A stretch of DNA of 64,000 nucleotides from Acinetobacter cumulans (GCF_003024525.3 NZ_CP035934.2:1860001-1924000); one strand, 5' to 3'. Positions 27,448-42,947 are shown, numbered from the stretch's first letter. The notes: a model not told the origin generated them from the letters alone. Translations and numbers: made by a program.

Positions 27448-27936
27448 ATGAAAATTAAAACCTTTTTAGCCGTAGCATGCATTATTGCCAGTACTTGCGC
27501 ATCTGCTGAAGAAACAAAAAAAGGATGGCTGTCAAAAGCCATTGATAAATGGAATACCTTGGGGCAACTAACAGATAAGGATTTTGAACAGTATCCGACG
27601 GTGCAAGAGTTTTTCCAAGCCAAGTATAAAAATCCGCGCACCATCACCATGAATAACGTATCTTACGGTGCAGGCACTATTATGTGGGAACGCGCAAATA
27701 CCTATTGCGCACGTGATGGCGGTGAATTTGTTCAAATTAAAAGCCATCCATCACCACTAATTCCCTATAAAGGCTCTGAGGTGCTATCTACGCCGAATCT
27801 GCAAAAATACTACGGCTTATTCCAGTGTAAAAATATCAAAAATAGCTGGAAAGTTTACTTTGACCATCAGAACGAACGTATTTTCCAGCACCCGTCGCCA
27901 AACACTGCTTCTGACGTAAGCTTCAATTTCGAATAA
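27448..27936 (+). CDS. exported protein of unknown family
   Basis: 162 residues with a clear signal peptide (FLAVACIIASTCASAEE). The mature part is not recognised. It has a short charged start (KKGWLSKAIDKWNTLG), a central ITMNNVSYGAGTIMWERANTYCARDGGEF, and a second Cys in YYGLFQCKN, so one disulfide is possible. It has a GGAG-like ribosome site. It is followed after 26 bp by a lipoprotein gene, suggesting a functional pair in the envelope. Confidence 0.75.
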   Translation: MKIKTFLAVACIIASTCASAEETKKGWLSKAIDKWNTLGQLTDKDFEQYPTVQEFFQAKYKNPRTITMNNVSYGAGTIMWERANTYCARDGGEFVQIKSHPSPLIPYKGSEVLSTPNLQKYYGLFQCKNIKNSWKVYFDHQNERIFQHPSPNTASDVSFNFE

Positions 27937-27962
27937 TTGTTATATATAGAAAAAATCAAAAT

Positions 27963-28814
27963 ATGCAAAAAACATTATTGTTTCTTGCCGCGGCAACCGG
28001 ACTATCTGGTTGCCAAGTTACAGGGGAACGCGGCAGCCTCTACCAAAATGTACTGGGTGGCTTCGGGCCTAAAACTCAGCATATCCAACTCAATCCAGAA
28101 CTGAACAGTTTTTCTCTGACAGTGCCACTCTCGGCTTATAATGAATTGGATTTAAACAAAGGGCTAATCAGCAATGCTCCGTTCTTTAACCAGTTAAAAC
28201 AAGACCGTTACTGGAGTGTACATCATATTTATGACGCGCAATTCCGTCGCCTAGCGCAAGACCGAGTAAAAATTAAAGTCTGCAATACAGTTAGTGCTGA
28301 TCATCGGCGTAGTGCCAACGACTCCAGCTCCTGTGCAGATATACAAATGCGCGTCGCATACGACAAGTTGAGTGATGGCGTGCGCCTGACTTTCAAGCCT
28401 ATTACGGCCGATATCAGTACAGAAGACTTCGGCTTCTTTATAAAAAATGCAGCACCAGAATTATTTAAAAATGCCGAGCAACTGAACACTGCAACCTTAA
28501 TTAAAACATTCGGCTATGAAGATGCGCTGACTGTCAGCAGCAAACGTACGATTTCCAGTCTCCGCAATGTTCTAGTAAAAAATGGCTATACTATTACCAC
28601 TCAGGATATTGCCAATGAAAAAATTTACTTAAGTTCATTTGAGCTTAAATCTGCTGACGCAAAGGTCTTTTCCATCCTAAACTGCCGCACCGCTACTGCA
28701 AAAAATGGTTCCAGCACCAGCTGCAAATATGCCCTGTTCAGCCCCTATGCTATCAGTGACTATCGAATATACAACAAAGAAATAACGAGAAAAATCAATC
28801 AGCTGTTTAACTAA
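27963..28814 (+). CDS. lipoprotein of unknown family
   Basis: 283 residues with a short signal and lipobox GLSGC (Cys at residue 17), so probably lipid-anchored. The mature part starts QVTGERGSLYQNVLGGFGPKTQHIQLNPEL. It contains Cys pairs at CNTVSADHRRSANDSSSC and CRTATAKNGSSTSC, which may form disulfides. No family was recognised. Codon usage looks somewhat richer in G and C than its neighbours (cgc, gcg, ctg), hinting at different ancestry. Confidence 0.75.
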   Translation: MQKTLLFLAAATGLSGCQVTGERGSLYQNVLGGFGPKTQHIQLNPELNSFSLTVPLSAYNELDLNKGLISNAPFFNQLKQDRYWSVHHIYDAQFRRLAQDRVKIKVCNTVSADHRRSANDSSSCADIQMRVAYDKLSDGVRLTFKPITADISTEDFGFFIKNAAPELFKNAEQLNTATLIKTFGYEDALTVSSKRTISSLRNVLVKNGYTITTQDIANEKIYLSSFELKSADAKVFSILNCRTATAKNGSSTSCKYALFSPYAISDYRIYNKEITRKINQLFN

Positions 28815-29121
28815 CCACCAAAGTAAGCATGATGCCGGTTGTTTCATCCGCTTATCCAGTGCCAGCATAGATACCAACAGATTATCTTACTGGCGCTTAT
28901 AAGCGCTGGCTGGACATACCCCTTAGCCTAAACAGCAGAAATAGCCACTGAGTAGCTGTTTTAAATCTCTACACCCAAGACATTAGATTAGCTTTTGCAT
29001 CTACACAGAAAAATTTGATTTAAGGACTGACGGATCTCTCCATACATTCAGCTATAGCACTTCCAACACATAAAAAAACCGGACACAATGTCCGGCTTTA
29101 TCATTCCATTTACAATAATGC
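28815..29121. other. spacer between the lipoprotein gene and rodA
   Basis: 307 bp, less AT-rich than other spacers here. It contains a 14-bp palindrome GCGCTTATAAGCGC at 28893-28906 and the rodA terminator at its right end. No credible open frame. Confidence 0.5.
29072..29100 (-). terminator. terminator of rodA
   Basis: Stem CCGGACA / TGTCCGG with a CAA loop, and a run of seven T residues on the minus strand, 22 bp after the rodA stop. Confidence 0.88.
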
Positions 29122-30258
29122 TTAGCGATGCGTGTGAATCGACATCACAATCCCCATTCCCGCAAGCATTGCAATAACAGCCGTACCACCATAACTCATG
29201 AGTGGTAAAGGGTCACCTGTAACAGGCAAAATACCACTCACCATACCAGAGTTTAAAAATACAAAGAAAAAGAAAGTAAGTCCTGTTGCACTGGCGTATA
29301 AACGCCCAAAATTATGAAAGCTATTCATCCCAATCATTAAGCAACGAATAATAATGGCAAAAAACAGACTAAATAATAAGAAAACACCAATAAAGCCAAA
29401 CTCTTCTGCATAAGTCGACATAATAAAGTCAGTATGATGTTCAGGCAAATAACCTAAATGTGACTGCGTCCCTTCAGTAAAACCCTTACCTGTCATACCA
29501 CCTGAACCAATCGCAATTTTAGACTGGATAATATTCCAACCCGCACCTAAAGCATCTGATTCTGGGTCAAAAAGCGTTAAAATACGTTTCTTTTGATATT
29601 CCTGTAGCAGAAACATCCACAGCAGTGGTGCGGCAATAGCCAAAGCCCCCATTGCCCCTACAATTAATTTCCAAGACATCCCACTTAAAAATAAAATAAA
29701 AATACCCGGGATAATCAGACCAATATTTAAGTCTGGCTGTAAAGCCACAAGCACAAAAGGCACCATCATAATAATCAGCGCGATGATGATATGTACAAAT
29801 TTAGGTGGAAATGCACGATTGGAAAAATACCATGCCATCATCAGCGGCATCGCAAATTTCATCACTTCGCTGGGTTGCATACTACCTATTCCAGGAATGG
29901 TAATCCAACGTTTAGCACCAAGCCGAGTTTCACCTATAACAAACACTAGCATCAGCATAATTATGCCAAAAATATAAAAATACGGACTAATGGCTTGATA
30001 AACTTTCGGTGGCACTTGTGCACACAAAAACATTAAAGTAAAACCAACGGCAAAACTTGTTGCTTGACGTAGTACCATGCCAGTATTTTCAGCAGTTGCA
30101 CTATAGACAACCATCAATCCAAGTATGGCATTTAGAACTAAAAAACATAATAACCACGGGTCTAAATGTAATTTAGCCCAACGCGAAGAATCGTGCTTTA
30201 TGCTCATTCCATCTCGAGCGGAATGACGCAAAAAACGATACTGCTGTGAAGGGATCAT
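29122..30258 (-). CDS. rodA: peptidoglycan glycosyltransferase RodA
   Basis: SEDS-family polymerase of the elongasome; with PBP2 it builds lateral cell wall. 378 residues, about ten transmembrane helices. Motifs: RLGAKRWITIPGIGSMQPSEVMKFAM, LLQPDLN-like VALQPDLN with the catalytic-site Asp region, and SYGGTAVIAMLAGMGIVMSI at the C-terminus. The N-terminal 17 or so residues before MSIKHDSSRW are poorly conserved in style, so an internal start at about 30207 is possible. mrdA is not adjacent in this window. Confidence 0.95.
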   Translation of the reverse strand: MIPSQQYRFLRHSARDGMSIKHDSSRWAKLHLDPWLLCFLVLNAILGLMVVYSATAENTGMVLRQATSFAVGFTLMFLCAQVPPKVYQAISPYFYIFGIIMLMLVFVIGETRLGAKRWITIPGIGSMQPSEVMKFAMPLMMAWYFSNRAFPPKFVHIIIALIIMMVPFVLVALQPDLNIGLIIPGIFILFLSGMSWKLIVGAMGALAIAAPLLWMFLLQEYQKKRILTLFDPESDALGAGWNIIQSKIAIGSGGMTGKGFTEGTQSHLGYLPEHHTDFIMSTYAEEFGFIGVFLLFSLFFAIIIRCLMIGMNSFHNFGRLYASATGLTFFFFVFLNSGMVSGILPVTGDPLPLMSYGGTAVIAMLAGMGIVMSIHTHR

Positions 30259-30345
30259 TTTAAGATTAAGCGTTAAGTAGAATTCAGAAATTATAAGTGA
30301 AAGCCACAGCGAATATACCGCTGCAGCTAAAATAATTTTAAGATA

Positions 30346-31080
30346 TTAAGTATTCAGCGCTGACTGTGAAGCCAAAATTAACTTCGCCAACTCTAAATCA
30401 TCTGGATAGGTAATTTTAATGTTATCCGCACGGCCCTGTACAACTTGCACTGCCACACCAACATATTCAAGCGCACTGGCTTCATCTGTAATTTGCACAT
30501 GATCTTGCAATGCCTGCTCAATGGCTTTTTTTAGTAACCCCAATGGCGCAATTTGCGGTGTTTGGGCTTGCCACAAATTTGTACGATCAACTGTTTTATT
30601 AATCTGCACGCCCTGCTCAACATGTTTGAGTGTATCACGCACAGGCACAGCTAAAATTGCACTACTGTTTTGCTCAATTGCAGTTGTCACTAATTTTTCC
30701 AAACATGCAGCAGATACACACGGACGCGCTGCATCATGTACAAACACCCAGTCTTCATCTGAGGCAATTGTAGATAAATATTGTAAGGCATTCAGTACCG
30801 AGTTTACTCGCTCAGCACCACCCAAACAAAAGTGTGCGCGCTCGGCATGCGAAAAAGAAAGTGTCTGCACAAAATCATCTTGCTCACCTACAGCCAGCAC
30901 ATAACCTTGTAAAGGCAGTTGATTTAAACGCTGAACAGTATGTTCTAATACGGTTTGATTTTGAATAACTTGGTATTGCTTTAATTCTGTTTTAGAAAAT
31001 CGACTACCCGAACCCGCAGCAGGTATAACGGCCCACAACTTAAGGTTCTGTAGGCGGGAGCTCAGCGACGTCTGATTCAT
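30346..31080 (-). CDS. ispD: 2-C-methyl-D-erythritol 4-phosphate cytidylyltransferase
   Basis: MEP isoprenoid pathway enzyme joining CTP to MEP. 244 residues; AVIPAAGSGSRFS nucleotide loop, VFVHDAARPCVS, and the TQAP-like WQAQTPQIAP plus ITDEASALEYVG signature. The start overlaps the end of ftsB by 41 bp; an internal start is hard to place because LWAVIPAAGSG begins only 15 residues in. It is the last gene of the eno-ftsB-ispD run. Confidence 0.95.
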   Translation of the reverse strand: MNQTSLSSRLQNLKLWAVIPAAGSGSRFSKTELKQYQVIQNQTVLEHTVQRLNQLPLQGYVLAVGEQDDFVQTLSFSHAERAHFCLGGAERVNSVLNALQYLSTIASDEDWVFVHDAARPCVSAACLEKLVTTAIEQNSSAILAVPVRDTLKHVEQGVQINKTVDRTNLWQAQTPQIAPLGLLKKAIEQALQDHVQITDEASALEYVGVAVQVVQGRADNIKITYPDDLELAKLILASQSALNT

Positions 31081-31444
31081 TGGTACGTAAATCTACTTTT
31101 TCATTTGGATCGATATAAATCGGTTTATATTGAGTACTAATTGTACTCATTTGAACAAATGTTTCGTGTGGCTTAACCAAGCCCAAGTCTAAGCGTGCAT
31201 GCTCTTCAATGGCTTCAACACCATTTTTTAAATCGAAGACTTCTGCAGCCAAAACACGATTGCGTTCTTTGAGTTCATCATTCAGCTCAACTTGTTGCTG
31301 AATTTTTTGGGTGAGTTCTTGATGGTCTTTATAACCACCTTCACCAAACCAGTATAAATACTGAAACCCTGCGATCAAAATGATCGCAAGGCCCAATAGT
31401 ACTTTACTCGCTTTGGAGTCGAATACATTTAACATAGAGAGCAT
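31040..31444 (-). CDS. ftsB: cell division protein FtsB
   Basis: 134 residues: short cytoplasmic tail, one transmembrane helix (VLLGLAIILIAGFQYLYWFGEGG), then a coiled coil (ELTQKIQQQVELNDELKERNRVLAAEVFDLKNG) and the family EEHARLDLGLVKPHETF element. It bridges FtsQ and FtsL in the divisome. It carries a C-terminal extension of about 35 residues beyond the usual length. It starts six bases after eno. Confidence 0.92.
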   Translation of the reverse strand: MLSMLNVFDSKASKVLLGLAIILIAGFQYLYWFGEGGYKDHQELTQKIQQQVELNDELKERNRVLAAEVFDLKNGVEAIEEHARLDLGLVKPHETFVQMSTISTQYKPIYIDPNEKVDLRTNESDVAELPPTEP

Positions 31445-31450
31445 GAGCGC

Positions 31451-32758
<1,308 letters not shown>

Positions 32759-32805
32759 TTAATAAAACGATGCGCCAATTAATGACGCATCAATGTTGAA
32801 AATTA

Positions 32806-33663
<858 letters not shown>

Positions 33664-33694
33664 TTAAACTTCCTAGTTTAGTCCTACAATGCCA

Positions 33695-35401
<1,707 letters not shown>

Positions 35402-35560
35402 CTATAAAGCAAAGTCAATCCGCATCAATTATTAGAACAATAAACAATTGGCTATTGTATCAGCATTTCCGATAAAAAATTAGTGTAAGTTCATAGGATT
35501 TCTATCTTGTGAATTGCTGTTATAATGACAACATCCCTTTCACACCCTATTTTTTGCATT

Positions 35561-35983
35561 ATGAATAAAAAATTTTTGATCTGTGGTGCACTTGCAGCTG
35601 GCCTACTCTTAACTGCATGTGTGAAAAAAGAAGCACCAAAGGAAGATGAGCAAGAACACGTTGAAACTGCAGCATCTGAAGCAGCGCCAGCAGAATTTCA
35701 AAAGTTAGACGCAACTGACGAACAAGAAATTCCACCAACGCCTCCACATACTGAAGTTATTCGTGAAGAAACGCCTAACACCGTTACTGAAGTTCGTCGT
35801 GAAGTAGCACCAGCTGCTGAGGCGCCAAAACCAGCGCCAGCTCCAGTTCAAAAAGCTGAAGCGCCACGTGCAGAAGACAAGCCAACACAAGCTGTTGCAC
35901 CTAAAAACACAAGTGCAAGCCAATCTGAAGATGATGCTGTCGCTGCTGCAATTGCCGCTGCAACTCCAGCTTTAGACAACTAA
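35561..35983 (+). CDS. Ala/Pro/Glu-rich lipoprotein
   Basis: 140 residues from ATG 35561. Signal with lipobox LLLTAC (Cys at about residue 20). The mature part is of low complexity and rich in Glu, Ala and Pro (EAAPAEFQKLD; APAAEAPKPAPAPVQKAEAP), so likely extended and disordered. No enzymatic domain is visible. It is a plausible envelope spacer or anchor. It is divergent from pyrG and has its own terminator. Confidence 0.82.
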   Translation: MNKKFLICGALAAGLLLTACVKKEAPKEDEQEHVETAASEAAPAEFQKLDATDEQEIPPTPPHTEVIREETPNTVTEVRREVAPAAEAPKPAPAPVQKAEAPRAEDKPTQAVAPKNTSASQSEDDAVAAAIAAATPALDN

Positions 35984-36008
35984 TTGTTTATTCTCTAAAC
36001 AATTCAAT

Positions 36009-36037
36009 AAAAAGCCCAGTTTTGACTGGGCTTTTTA
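36009..36037 (+). terminator. terminator of the lipoprotein gene
   Basis: Stem AAAAAGCCCAGT / ACTGGGCTTTTT, loop TTTG, 26 bp after the stop. Confidence 0.9.
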
Positions 36038-36083
36038 TTGCTTGTACATAAATATATATCTGTAGCAAATGACTTACTTTTGC

Positions 36084-36974
36084 TCACAATCGCTCTTGTA
36101 GTTTTTCAGCTAAATACTCAATAAATAAACGAACACGTTTGGGTAAATGCTCTTGTTGATAATATACGGCATGAATCAGCTGTTCATGCGGTTCGATTTG
36201 ATCATCTAAAAGTTGTACCAAGCGCCCTTCAGCAATATCTTTTTCTAACATAAAAATCGAAAGACAGGCGATGCCCATGCCATGAATTGCAAGCTCGCGT
36301 ATCGTTTCACCGTTTGATGCCTTAATGTTTGGTCGAATCGTTAGTGGTTTTCCACCGACTTGGATCGGCCACGTATTCATGTGTGTAATTTGACTAAAAC
36401 CAAGCAAAGCATGTGCTGAAAGCTCCTCCGCATTTTTCGGATGCCCATGCTGCTGAAGATAGTCAGGACTCGCCACCAAACACAATCGACTCTTATATAT
36501 AAATTTTGCATGTAAACTTGAGTCGTTTAATTTTCCAAAGCGAATCGCGACATCCGCTTTATGCTCTAATAAGTCAATCACTTGATCATGATTCACCAAT
36601 TCAATCTGTATATGCGGATAACGTGCATTAAATTCAGGAATTAAAGGCACAATGACATGCAGTATAAAAGAAATTGCAGAATCGACTCGTACAAGACCAG
36701 AAGTATCGGCATCTAATTTCAGCAGGGAATCTTCCGCCTCGGTCAAATCATTCAGTATTCGTCGGGTTTTAGCTAAAAATAATTGCCCTTCTTGCGTCAG
36801 TTTAATTTTGCGGGTTGTTCGTTCCAACAGTGTTACATTTAATTTAGATTCCAAACGCTGTAATGCACGGCTTATGCCAGATGCTGTTTGATCCAGCCTT
36901 TCTGCTGCTTTCACAATAGAGCCACTATCTACAATAACAGTAAAAACCTGTAGCTCTTCAATGGTTGATTTCAT
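36084..36974 (-). CDS. LysR-family transcriptional regulator
   Basis: About 296 residues from the ATG opening MKSTIEELQVFTVIVDSGS. HTH: SIVKAAERLDQTASGISRALQRLESKLNVTLLERTTRKIKLT; the effector-binding domain follows. It is in the DmlR/YafC-like clade (DADTSGLVRVDSAISF). It is divergent from dkgB and an MFS exporter gene. In E. coli the LysR gene yafC also neighbours dkgB, so it probably controls this pair. The effector is unknown. Confidence 0.9.
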   Translation of the reverse strand: MKSTIEELQVFTVIVDSGSIVKAAERLDQTASGISRALQRLESKLNVTLLERTTRKIKLTQEGQLFLAKTRRILNDLTEAEDSLLKLDADTSGLVRVDSAISFILHVIVPLIPEFNARYPHIQIELVNHDQVIDLLEHKADVAIRFGKLNDSSLHAKFIYKSRLCLVASPDYLQQHGHPKNAEELSAHALLGFSQITHMNTWPIQVGGKPLTIRPNIKASNGETIRELAIHGMGIACLSIFMLEKDIAEGRLVQLLDDQIEPHEQLIHAVYYQQEHLPKRVRLFIEYLAEKLQERL

Positions 36975-37084
36975 TGCATATTCGAATTCGTGATTTTTAA
37001 TCAATAATATATTCCAAACTCATGCATTTTTCTTCACTAAAATAGGCAACACAATACCATCAATTCAAAAAAAGAGAATTTCTG

Positions 37085-37891
37085 ATGATTGTTCCTCAAA
37101 TGGGTGTTGGCACATTCCGCCTAGGCGGTCAAACCGTTATAGACTCGATTAAAAATGCACTAAATGCAGGATATCGAGCAATTGATACGGCGCAGATTTA
37201 CGGCAATGAAGCTGAAGTAGGACAAGCAATCCACGAAAGTCATGTGAATAGCGCGGATATTTTCTTAACTACTAAAATTTGGACTGAAAATTATGCTGCA
37301 GATAGACTGATACCCAGCTTAAAAGAAAGTTTAATCAAATTAAGGACTGATGCTGTCAATCTCACACTTATTCATTGGCCAGCACCCGCGCTAGGCGTTG
37401 ATATTCCTGAATTAATGGAACATTTACTTGAGGCGAAAAAACAAGGATTGACTGAGCATATTGGTATATCCAATTTTAATATTGAGCTCACTCAACAAGC
37501 CATTGATCACATCGGACTGGAAAATATTGCAACCAATCAAATTGAACTGAGTCCATATTTACAAAATCAAAACTTAGTTAATTATCTACAGGCGAACAAG
37601 ATAGATGTCACCTCCTATATGACTTTGGCCTATGGCAAAGTTTTGCAAGATCCAATCCTTTTAAACATTGCAGCAGAACACCAAACTACTTCAGCTCAAA
37701 TTGCGCTGGCTTGGGCATTACAAAAAGGCTATGCCGTTATTCCATCATCAACCAAACCTGAACATTTAATCAGTAATTTAAAAGCTCAAGACATTCATTT
37801 AACACCAGCACAGATGCAAGCCATTGCAACACTTGACAGAAATGCACGTGAAGTGAATCCACCTGAACTTGCTCCAGTTTGGGATATATAA
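37085..37891 (+). CDS. dkgB: 2,5-diketo-D-gluconate reductase B-like aldo/keto reductase
   Basis: 268 residues. Close to E. coli Dkg[10 protein letters not shown] start, [21 protein letters not shown] (catalytic Asp and Tyr), TTKIW, LTLIHWP (catalytic Lys and His region), [23 protein letters not shown] and [10 protein letters not shown] for NADPH. It reduces methylglyoxal-like and keto-sugar carbonyls. It is one base ahead of the next ORF and likely co-transcribed with the MFS gene. Confidence 0.92.
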   Translation: MIVPQMGVGTFRLGGQTVIDSIKNALNAGYRAIDTAQIYGNEAEVGQAIHESHVNSADIFLTTKIWTENYAADRLIPSLKESLIKLRTDAVNLTLIHWPAPALGVDIPELMEHLLEAKKQGLTEHIGISNFNIELTQQAIDHIGLENIATNQIELSPYLQNQNLVNYLQANKIDVTSYMTLAYGKVLQDPILLNIAAEHQTTSAQIALAWALQKGYAVIPSSTKPEHLISNLKAQDIHLTPAQMQAIATLDRNAREVNPPELAPVWDI

Positions 37892-37892
37892 T

Positions 37893-39068
37893 ATGAAATT
37901 AAATTTTCCCTTAATTGCCTTAGCCGTGGGTGCTTTTGCAATAGGTACAACAGAATTTTCACCCATGGGTTTTCTGCCTGAAATTGCAACAGATCTATCG
38001 GTGTCTATTCCTCAAGCAGGTTTACTGATTAGTGCCTATGCCGTTGGTGTCATGATTGGTGCTCCATTAATGACATTATGGTTAGCACGTTTTCCAAAAC
38101 GTACTGCCCTTATTTTATTGATGGCAATCTTTACGGTCGGCAATATTTTGGCAACGATTGCACCTAACTATCTCGGTTTAATGGCTGCACGCTTAGTCAC
38201 CAGCTTAAATCATGGTGCATTTTTTGGCTTAGGTTCTGTGGTTGCAGCAAGCGTTGTACCCAAAGACAAACAAGCCAGTGCGGTTGCCATGATGTTTATG
38301 GGCTTGACCATTGCCAATATTGGCGGTGTGCCCCTCGCAACGTGGGTGGGGCAAAATATCGGTTGGCGTATGTCTTTTGCCGCTATTACCTTACTGGGCA
38401 TCATCACCATGTTGGCATTATGGAAAGCACTACCCCATCAGCAACAGACCAAAAGACCTGATGTACGAGCAGAATTGAAAGTATTGACACGCATGCCTGT
38501 TGTTTTAGCACTGCTGACCACAGTCATGAGTGCTGGAGCTATGTTCGCGCTCTATACCTATATCGCACCAAGCTTAAAAGTCTTTACCCATGCAAGTCCT
38601 GAGCTTATCACTTTCATGTTGGTTTTAATCGGGATCGGATTTTCAATCGGCAACCATTTCGGTGGTAAGTTTGCAGATCAATCCTTAGATAAGACCTTGA
38701 TTGGCTTTTTAGTCTTACTGATGCTGATGATGCTGTTATTTCCAATTTTAGCTACAACCACCATTGGCGCGGCGATTGCATTAATCATCTGGGGAGCAGC
38801 CGCCTTTGCAGTCGTGCCACCTTTACAAATGCGTGTTATGACAGTCGCTCACGATGCCCCTGGCCTTGCTTCTTCAGTGAATATTGGTGCATTTAATCTT
38901 GGAAATGCATTGGGTGCGGTCGCAGGTGCCGCAGTGCTAAATCTAAACTTAAGCTATGCTGCAGTATCTTATGCGGGCGCTACACTGAGTGCTCTAGCGT
39001 TAATTTTAGTATTGATTCAAATGAAGCTTAAACCTCAAACATCTGTATGTTGCGCACAAGCTGAGTAA
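37893..39068 (+). CDS. MFS transporter (AraJ/YdhP-like, DHA1 group)
   Basis: 391 residues, twelve transmembrane helices, starting at the ATG one base after the dkgB stop. AVGAFAIGTTEFSPMGFLPEIA in helix 1 and the motif GAPLMTLWLARFPKRTALI between helices 2 and 3 are typical of drug or sugar efflux proteins of this group. The C-terminus carries an unusual VCCAQAE. Co-transcription with dkgB suggests export of a carbonyl-related compound. The substrate is unknown. Confidence 0.88.
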   Translation: MKLNFPLIALAVGAFAIGTTEFSPMGFLPEIATDLSVSIPQAGLLISAYAVGVMIGAPLMTLWLARFPKRTALILLMAIFTVGNILATIAPNYLGLMAARLVTSLNHGAFFGLGSVVAASVVPKDKQASAVAMMFMGLTIANIGGVPLATWVGQNIGWRMSFAAITLLGIITMLALWKALPHQQQTKRPDVRAELKVLTRMPVVLALLTTVMSAGAMFALYTYIAPSLKVFTHASPELITFMLVLIGIGFSIGNHFGGKFADQSLDKTLIGFLVLLMLMMLLFPILATTTIGAAIALIIWGAAAFAVVPPLQMRVMTVAHDAPGLASSVNIGAFNLGNALGAVAGAAVLNLNLSYAAVSYAGATLSALALILVLIQMKLKPQTSVCCAQAE

Positions 39069-39074
39069 CATACA

Positions 39075-39103
39075 AAAATAGCCTATCAACAATAGGCTAT
39101 TTT
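39075..39103. terminator. bidirectional terminator between MFS and YheT-like genes
   Basis: Twelve-bp perfect stem AAAATAGCCTAT / ATAGGCTATTTT, loop CAACA. Serves the two convergent genes. Confidence 0.88.
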
Positions 39104-39107
39104 GTTT

Positions 39108-40199
39108 CTAGTTCGCATATAACTTTAAAAAATCAGCCATCAATTTGGTTGCCCACGAATGGGTGTCGACTAAACCTTCATAATAACCACAGTGACTGCC
39201 TTTTTTGGTGGTCACCACCACAACATTCGGCATATTTTCAATCACTGCCTTATAGGGTTCTAAATTCTTAATGTGGCAGACAGGGTCGTCTTCTGCGTTC
39301 AAAATCATCAATGGAATTTTGACATTATCAAATACATAAATTGGGTTGGTGGATTTGGCGTAAGTTTCATAATCGGCAAAACCTGCCATTTGAAAATAAG
39401 CACGTTCAAACTGTGCCAGATTTTTACTTTTCAATACATCAATTAAAGATGGTGTTGCTGACCATGTTGCAGAATAGGGTTCTACAAACTTCTGAAAGAG
39501 CTTCTTGGTCATCATTTTACTGTAAAAAGGATGAACATTTTTAAAGCCAAGCTCAGTGTCATAGCCCGGACATAAAGCAAATGCAGCTTTAAATGGTGTT
39601 TCCTCCCCTTGTTCGCCTAAATAGCGGACCAATAACCCAGTTCCTGCAGATGAACCTACGCCAAACAAATTCGATTCTGGAAATTTCTGCTGAATAAAGG
39701 CAATCTGTTCACGTAAGTCATCTGTTGAACCAAATAAGTTTATTTTGGCAACAGGCATAGGTAAATTGGCATGACCGCGCCTTAAACACAGTGCAATGCG
39801 CCAACCAGTATATAGATTAAGATCTCTCACCACTTCTCGCATACTTTCAGGCGTTCCCGTAATCGTATGCATGAGCACCACGGTTGGTACATTTGCAGGC
39901 AAATCTAAGCCCAACCATGCAATGGCTGTGATTCCACCATCAGCCATGGTCAGCTGCTCTATGGCATCATATTTAAGCTTCACTTGACGCTTTTTAATGA
40001 CATCAAAATACAGTAAATGTGCGTGGGTATTCGAAAGCCAAGGCGTAGGACGATATTTTTCATGTAGTTGCTTTAACTTCGGTAGCACATGTTTCATTTG
40101 TCCTTCAGGATGATAATAAAGCTGTGGTAATTCTGCACCGATGGCATGATCTACAAAATTTAAAAGAGCCTGACGCCCTTTATGAATCACATTATTCAT
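39108..40199 (-). CDS. YheT-like alpha/beta hydrolase
   Basis: 363 residues from the ATG opening MNNVIHKGRQALLNFVDH. It resembles the YheT/ABHD1-3 group: PTPWLSNTHAHLL near the start, VVLMHTITGTPESM, the nucleophile elbow GVGSSAGTGLLVRYLGEQG, PLMILNAEDDPVC and GSHCGYYEG with the His. It is probably an esterase acting on lipid-like esters. It is monocistronic. Confidence 0.85.
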   Translation of the reverse strand: MNNVIHKGRQALLNFVDHAIGAELPQLYYHPEGQMKHVLPKLKQLHEKYRPTPWLSNTHAHLLYFDVIKKRQVKLKYDAIEQLTMADGGITAIAWLGLDLPANVPTVVLMHTITGTPESMREVVRDLNLYTGWRIALCLRRGHANLPMPVAKINLFGSTDDLREQIAFIQQKFPESNLFGVGSSAGTGLLVRYLGEQGEETPFKAAFALCPGYDTELGFKNVHPFYSKMMTKKLFQKFVEPYSATWSATPSLIDVLKSKNLAQFERAYFQMAGFADYETYAKSTNPIYVFDNVKIPLMILNAEDDPVCHIKNLEPYKAVIENMPNVVVVTTKKGSHCGYYEGLVDTHSWATKLMADFLKLYAN

Positions 40200-40322
40200 T
40201 GACCTTACCTTCACCTCGCTTCGCACTACAGCAAATCATTTCAATCTTTTCACTTTGACAAACAAAGCCCATTAAAAAACGTATCTCGCTAGCAATATTT
40301 GTTTACTAAAGCTACATAAGCA

Positions 40323-40352
40323 AAAGCATGACGATATCCATCATGCTTTTTA
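40323..40352. terminator. hairpin downstream of the NTF2-like gene
   Basis: Stem AAAGCATGA / TCATGCTTT with a 9-nt loop and T-rich flanks on both sides. The nearest upstream gene is the minus-strand NTF2-like gene. Confidence 0.65.
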
Positions 40353-40386
40353 TTATTCTGAGATGGGCATTTAAAAAACAGCAGAT

Positions 40387-40791
40387 TTAAGGCTGAAATT
40401 TCGCAATGCGCTCACCCATTTGCGCTGCCAAAGCTTCCAATCCACTTTTCGGACGGAGCATGACTTCAAAATCAATCATCTGTCCTTGTTCATTAAACTG
40501 AATCATGTCGATCCCTTTTAACTTTTTCTCGCCAACATTAGCAGAAAACTCAAGCACCACATTTAAACCATCTTCTGAGTAAAACTCACGGTGATAGGTA
40601 AAATTTTCAAAAATTTGAATCACATTGGTCAAAATAAAAGTCACCACAGGCTTACCCGGATATGGGTTAAACGCGACAGGTGAACGAAACACCACATCCT
40701 CTGCCAAGAGTTCATTTAAAATATTCATATCCCGTGTGTCGAGCATTTCGTGCCAACGTGCAACAGATTTTTTTGTTGTTTCAATGGCCAT
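40387..40791 (-). CDS. NTF2-like (SnoaL-type) protein
   Basis: 134 residues. A cone-shaped NTF2-like fold is suggested by RWHEMLDTRDMNILNELLAEDVVFRSPV, then the beta strands VVLEFSANVGEKKLKGIDMIQFNEQGQMIDFEVMLRP. Such small proteins are ketosteroid-isomerase-like enzymes or ligand binders. No catalytic residues can be fixed. It lies about 120 bp after fadH on the same strand. Confidence 0.78.
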   Translation of the reverse strand: MAIETTKKSVARWHEMLDTRDMNILNELLAEDVVFRSPVAFNPYPGKPVVTFILTNVIQIFENFTYHREFYSEDGLNVVLEFSANVGEKKLKGIDMIQFNEQGQMIDFEVMLRPKSGLEALAAQMGERIAKFQP

Positions 40792-40820
40792 TTTTGTGTC
40801 CTTTTTTTATTGATGAATCA

Positions 40821-40862
40821 TTTCCCTCTCCTCAATCCTCCCCCAAAGGGAGAGGACGTCCC
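40821..40862. repeat. CCCTCTCC...GGGAGAGG intergenic inverted repeat
   Basis: CCCTCTCC at about 40824 and GGGAGAGG at about 40848 form an 8-bp stem with a 16-nt loop. The same stem occurs near 55699-55752, so it is a dispersed short repeat. It lies between the NTF2-like gene and fadH. Confidence 0.55.
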
Positions 40863-40913
40863 ACAACTGCACATCTACTTGAATATAGTCATCATGGTTT
40901 AGTATGAGGTTGA

Positions 40914-42947
<2,034 letters not shown>

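Noticed and set aside
28893..28906. GCGCTTATAAGCGC palindrome as a resolution or integration site
   Set aside because: A single 14-bp palindrome with no recombinase nearby and no second copy noticed.
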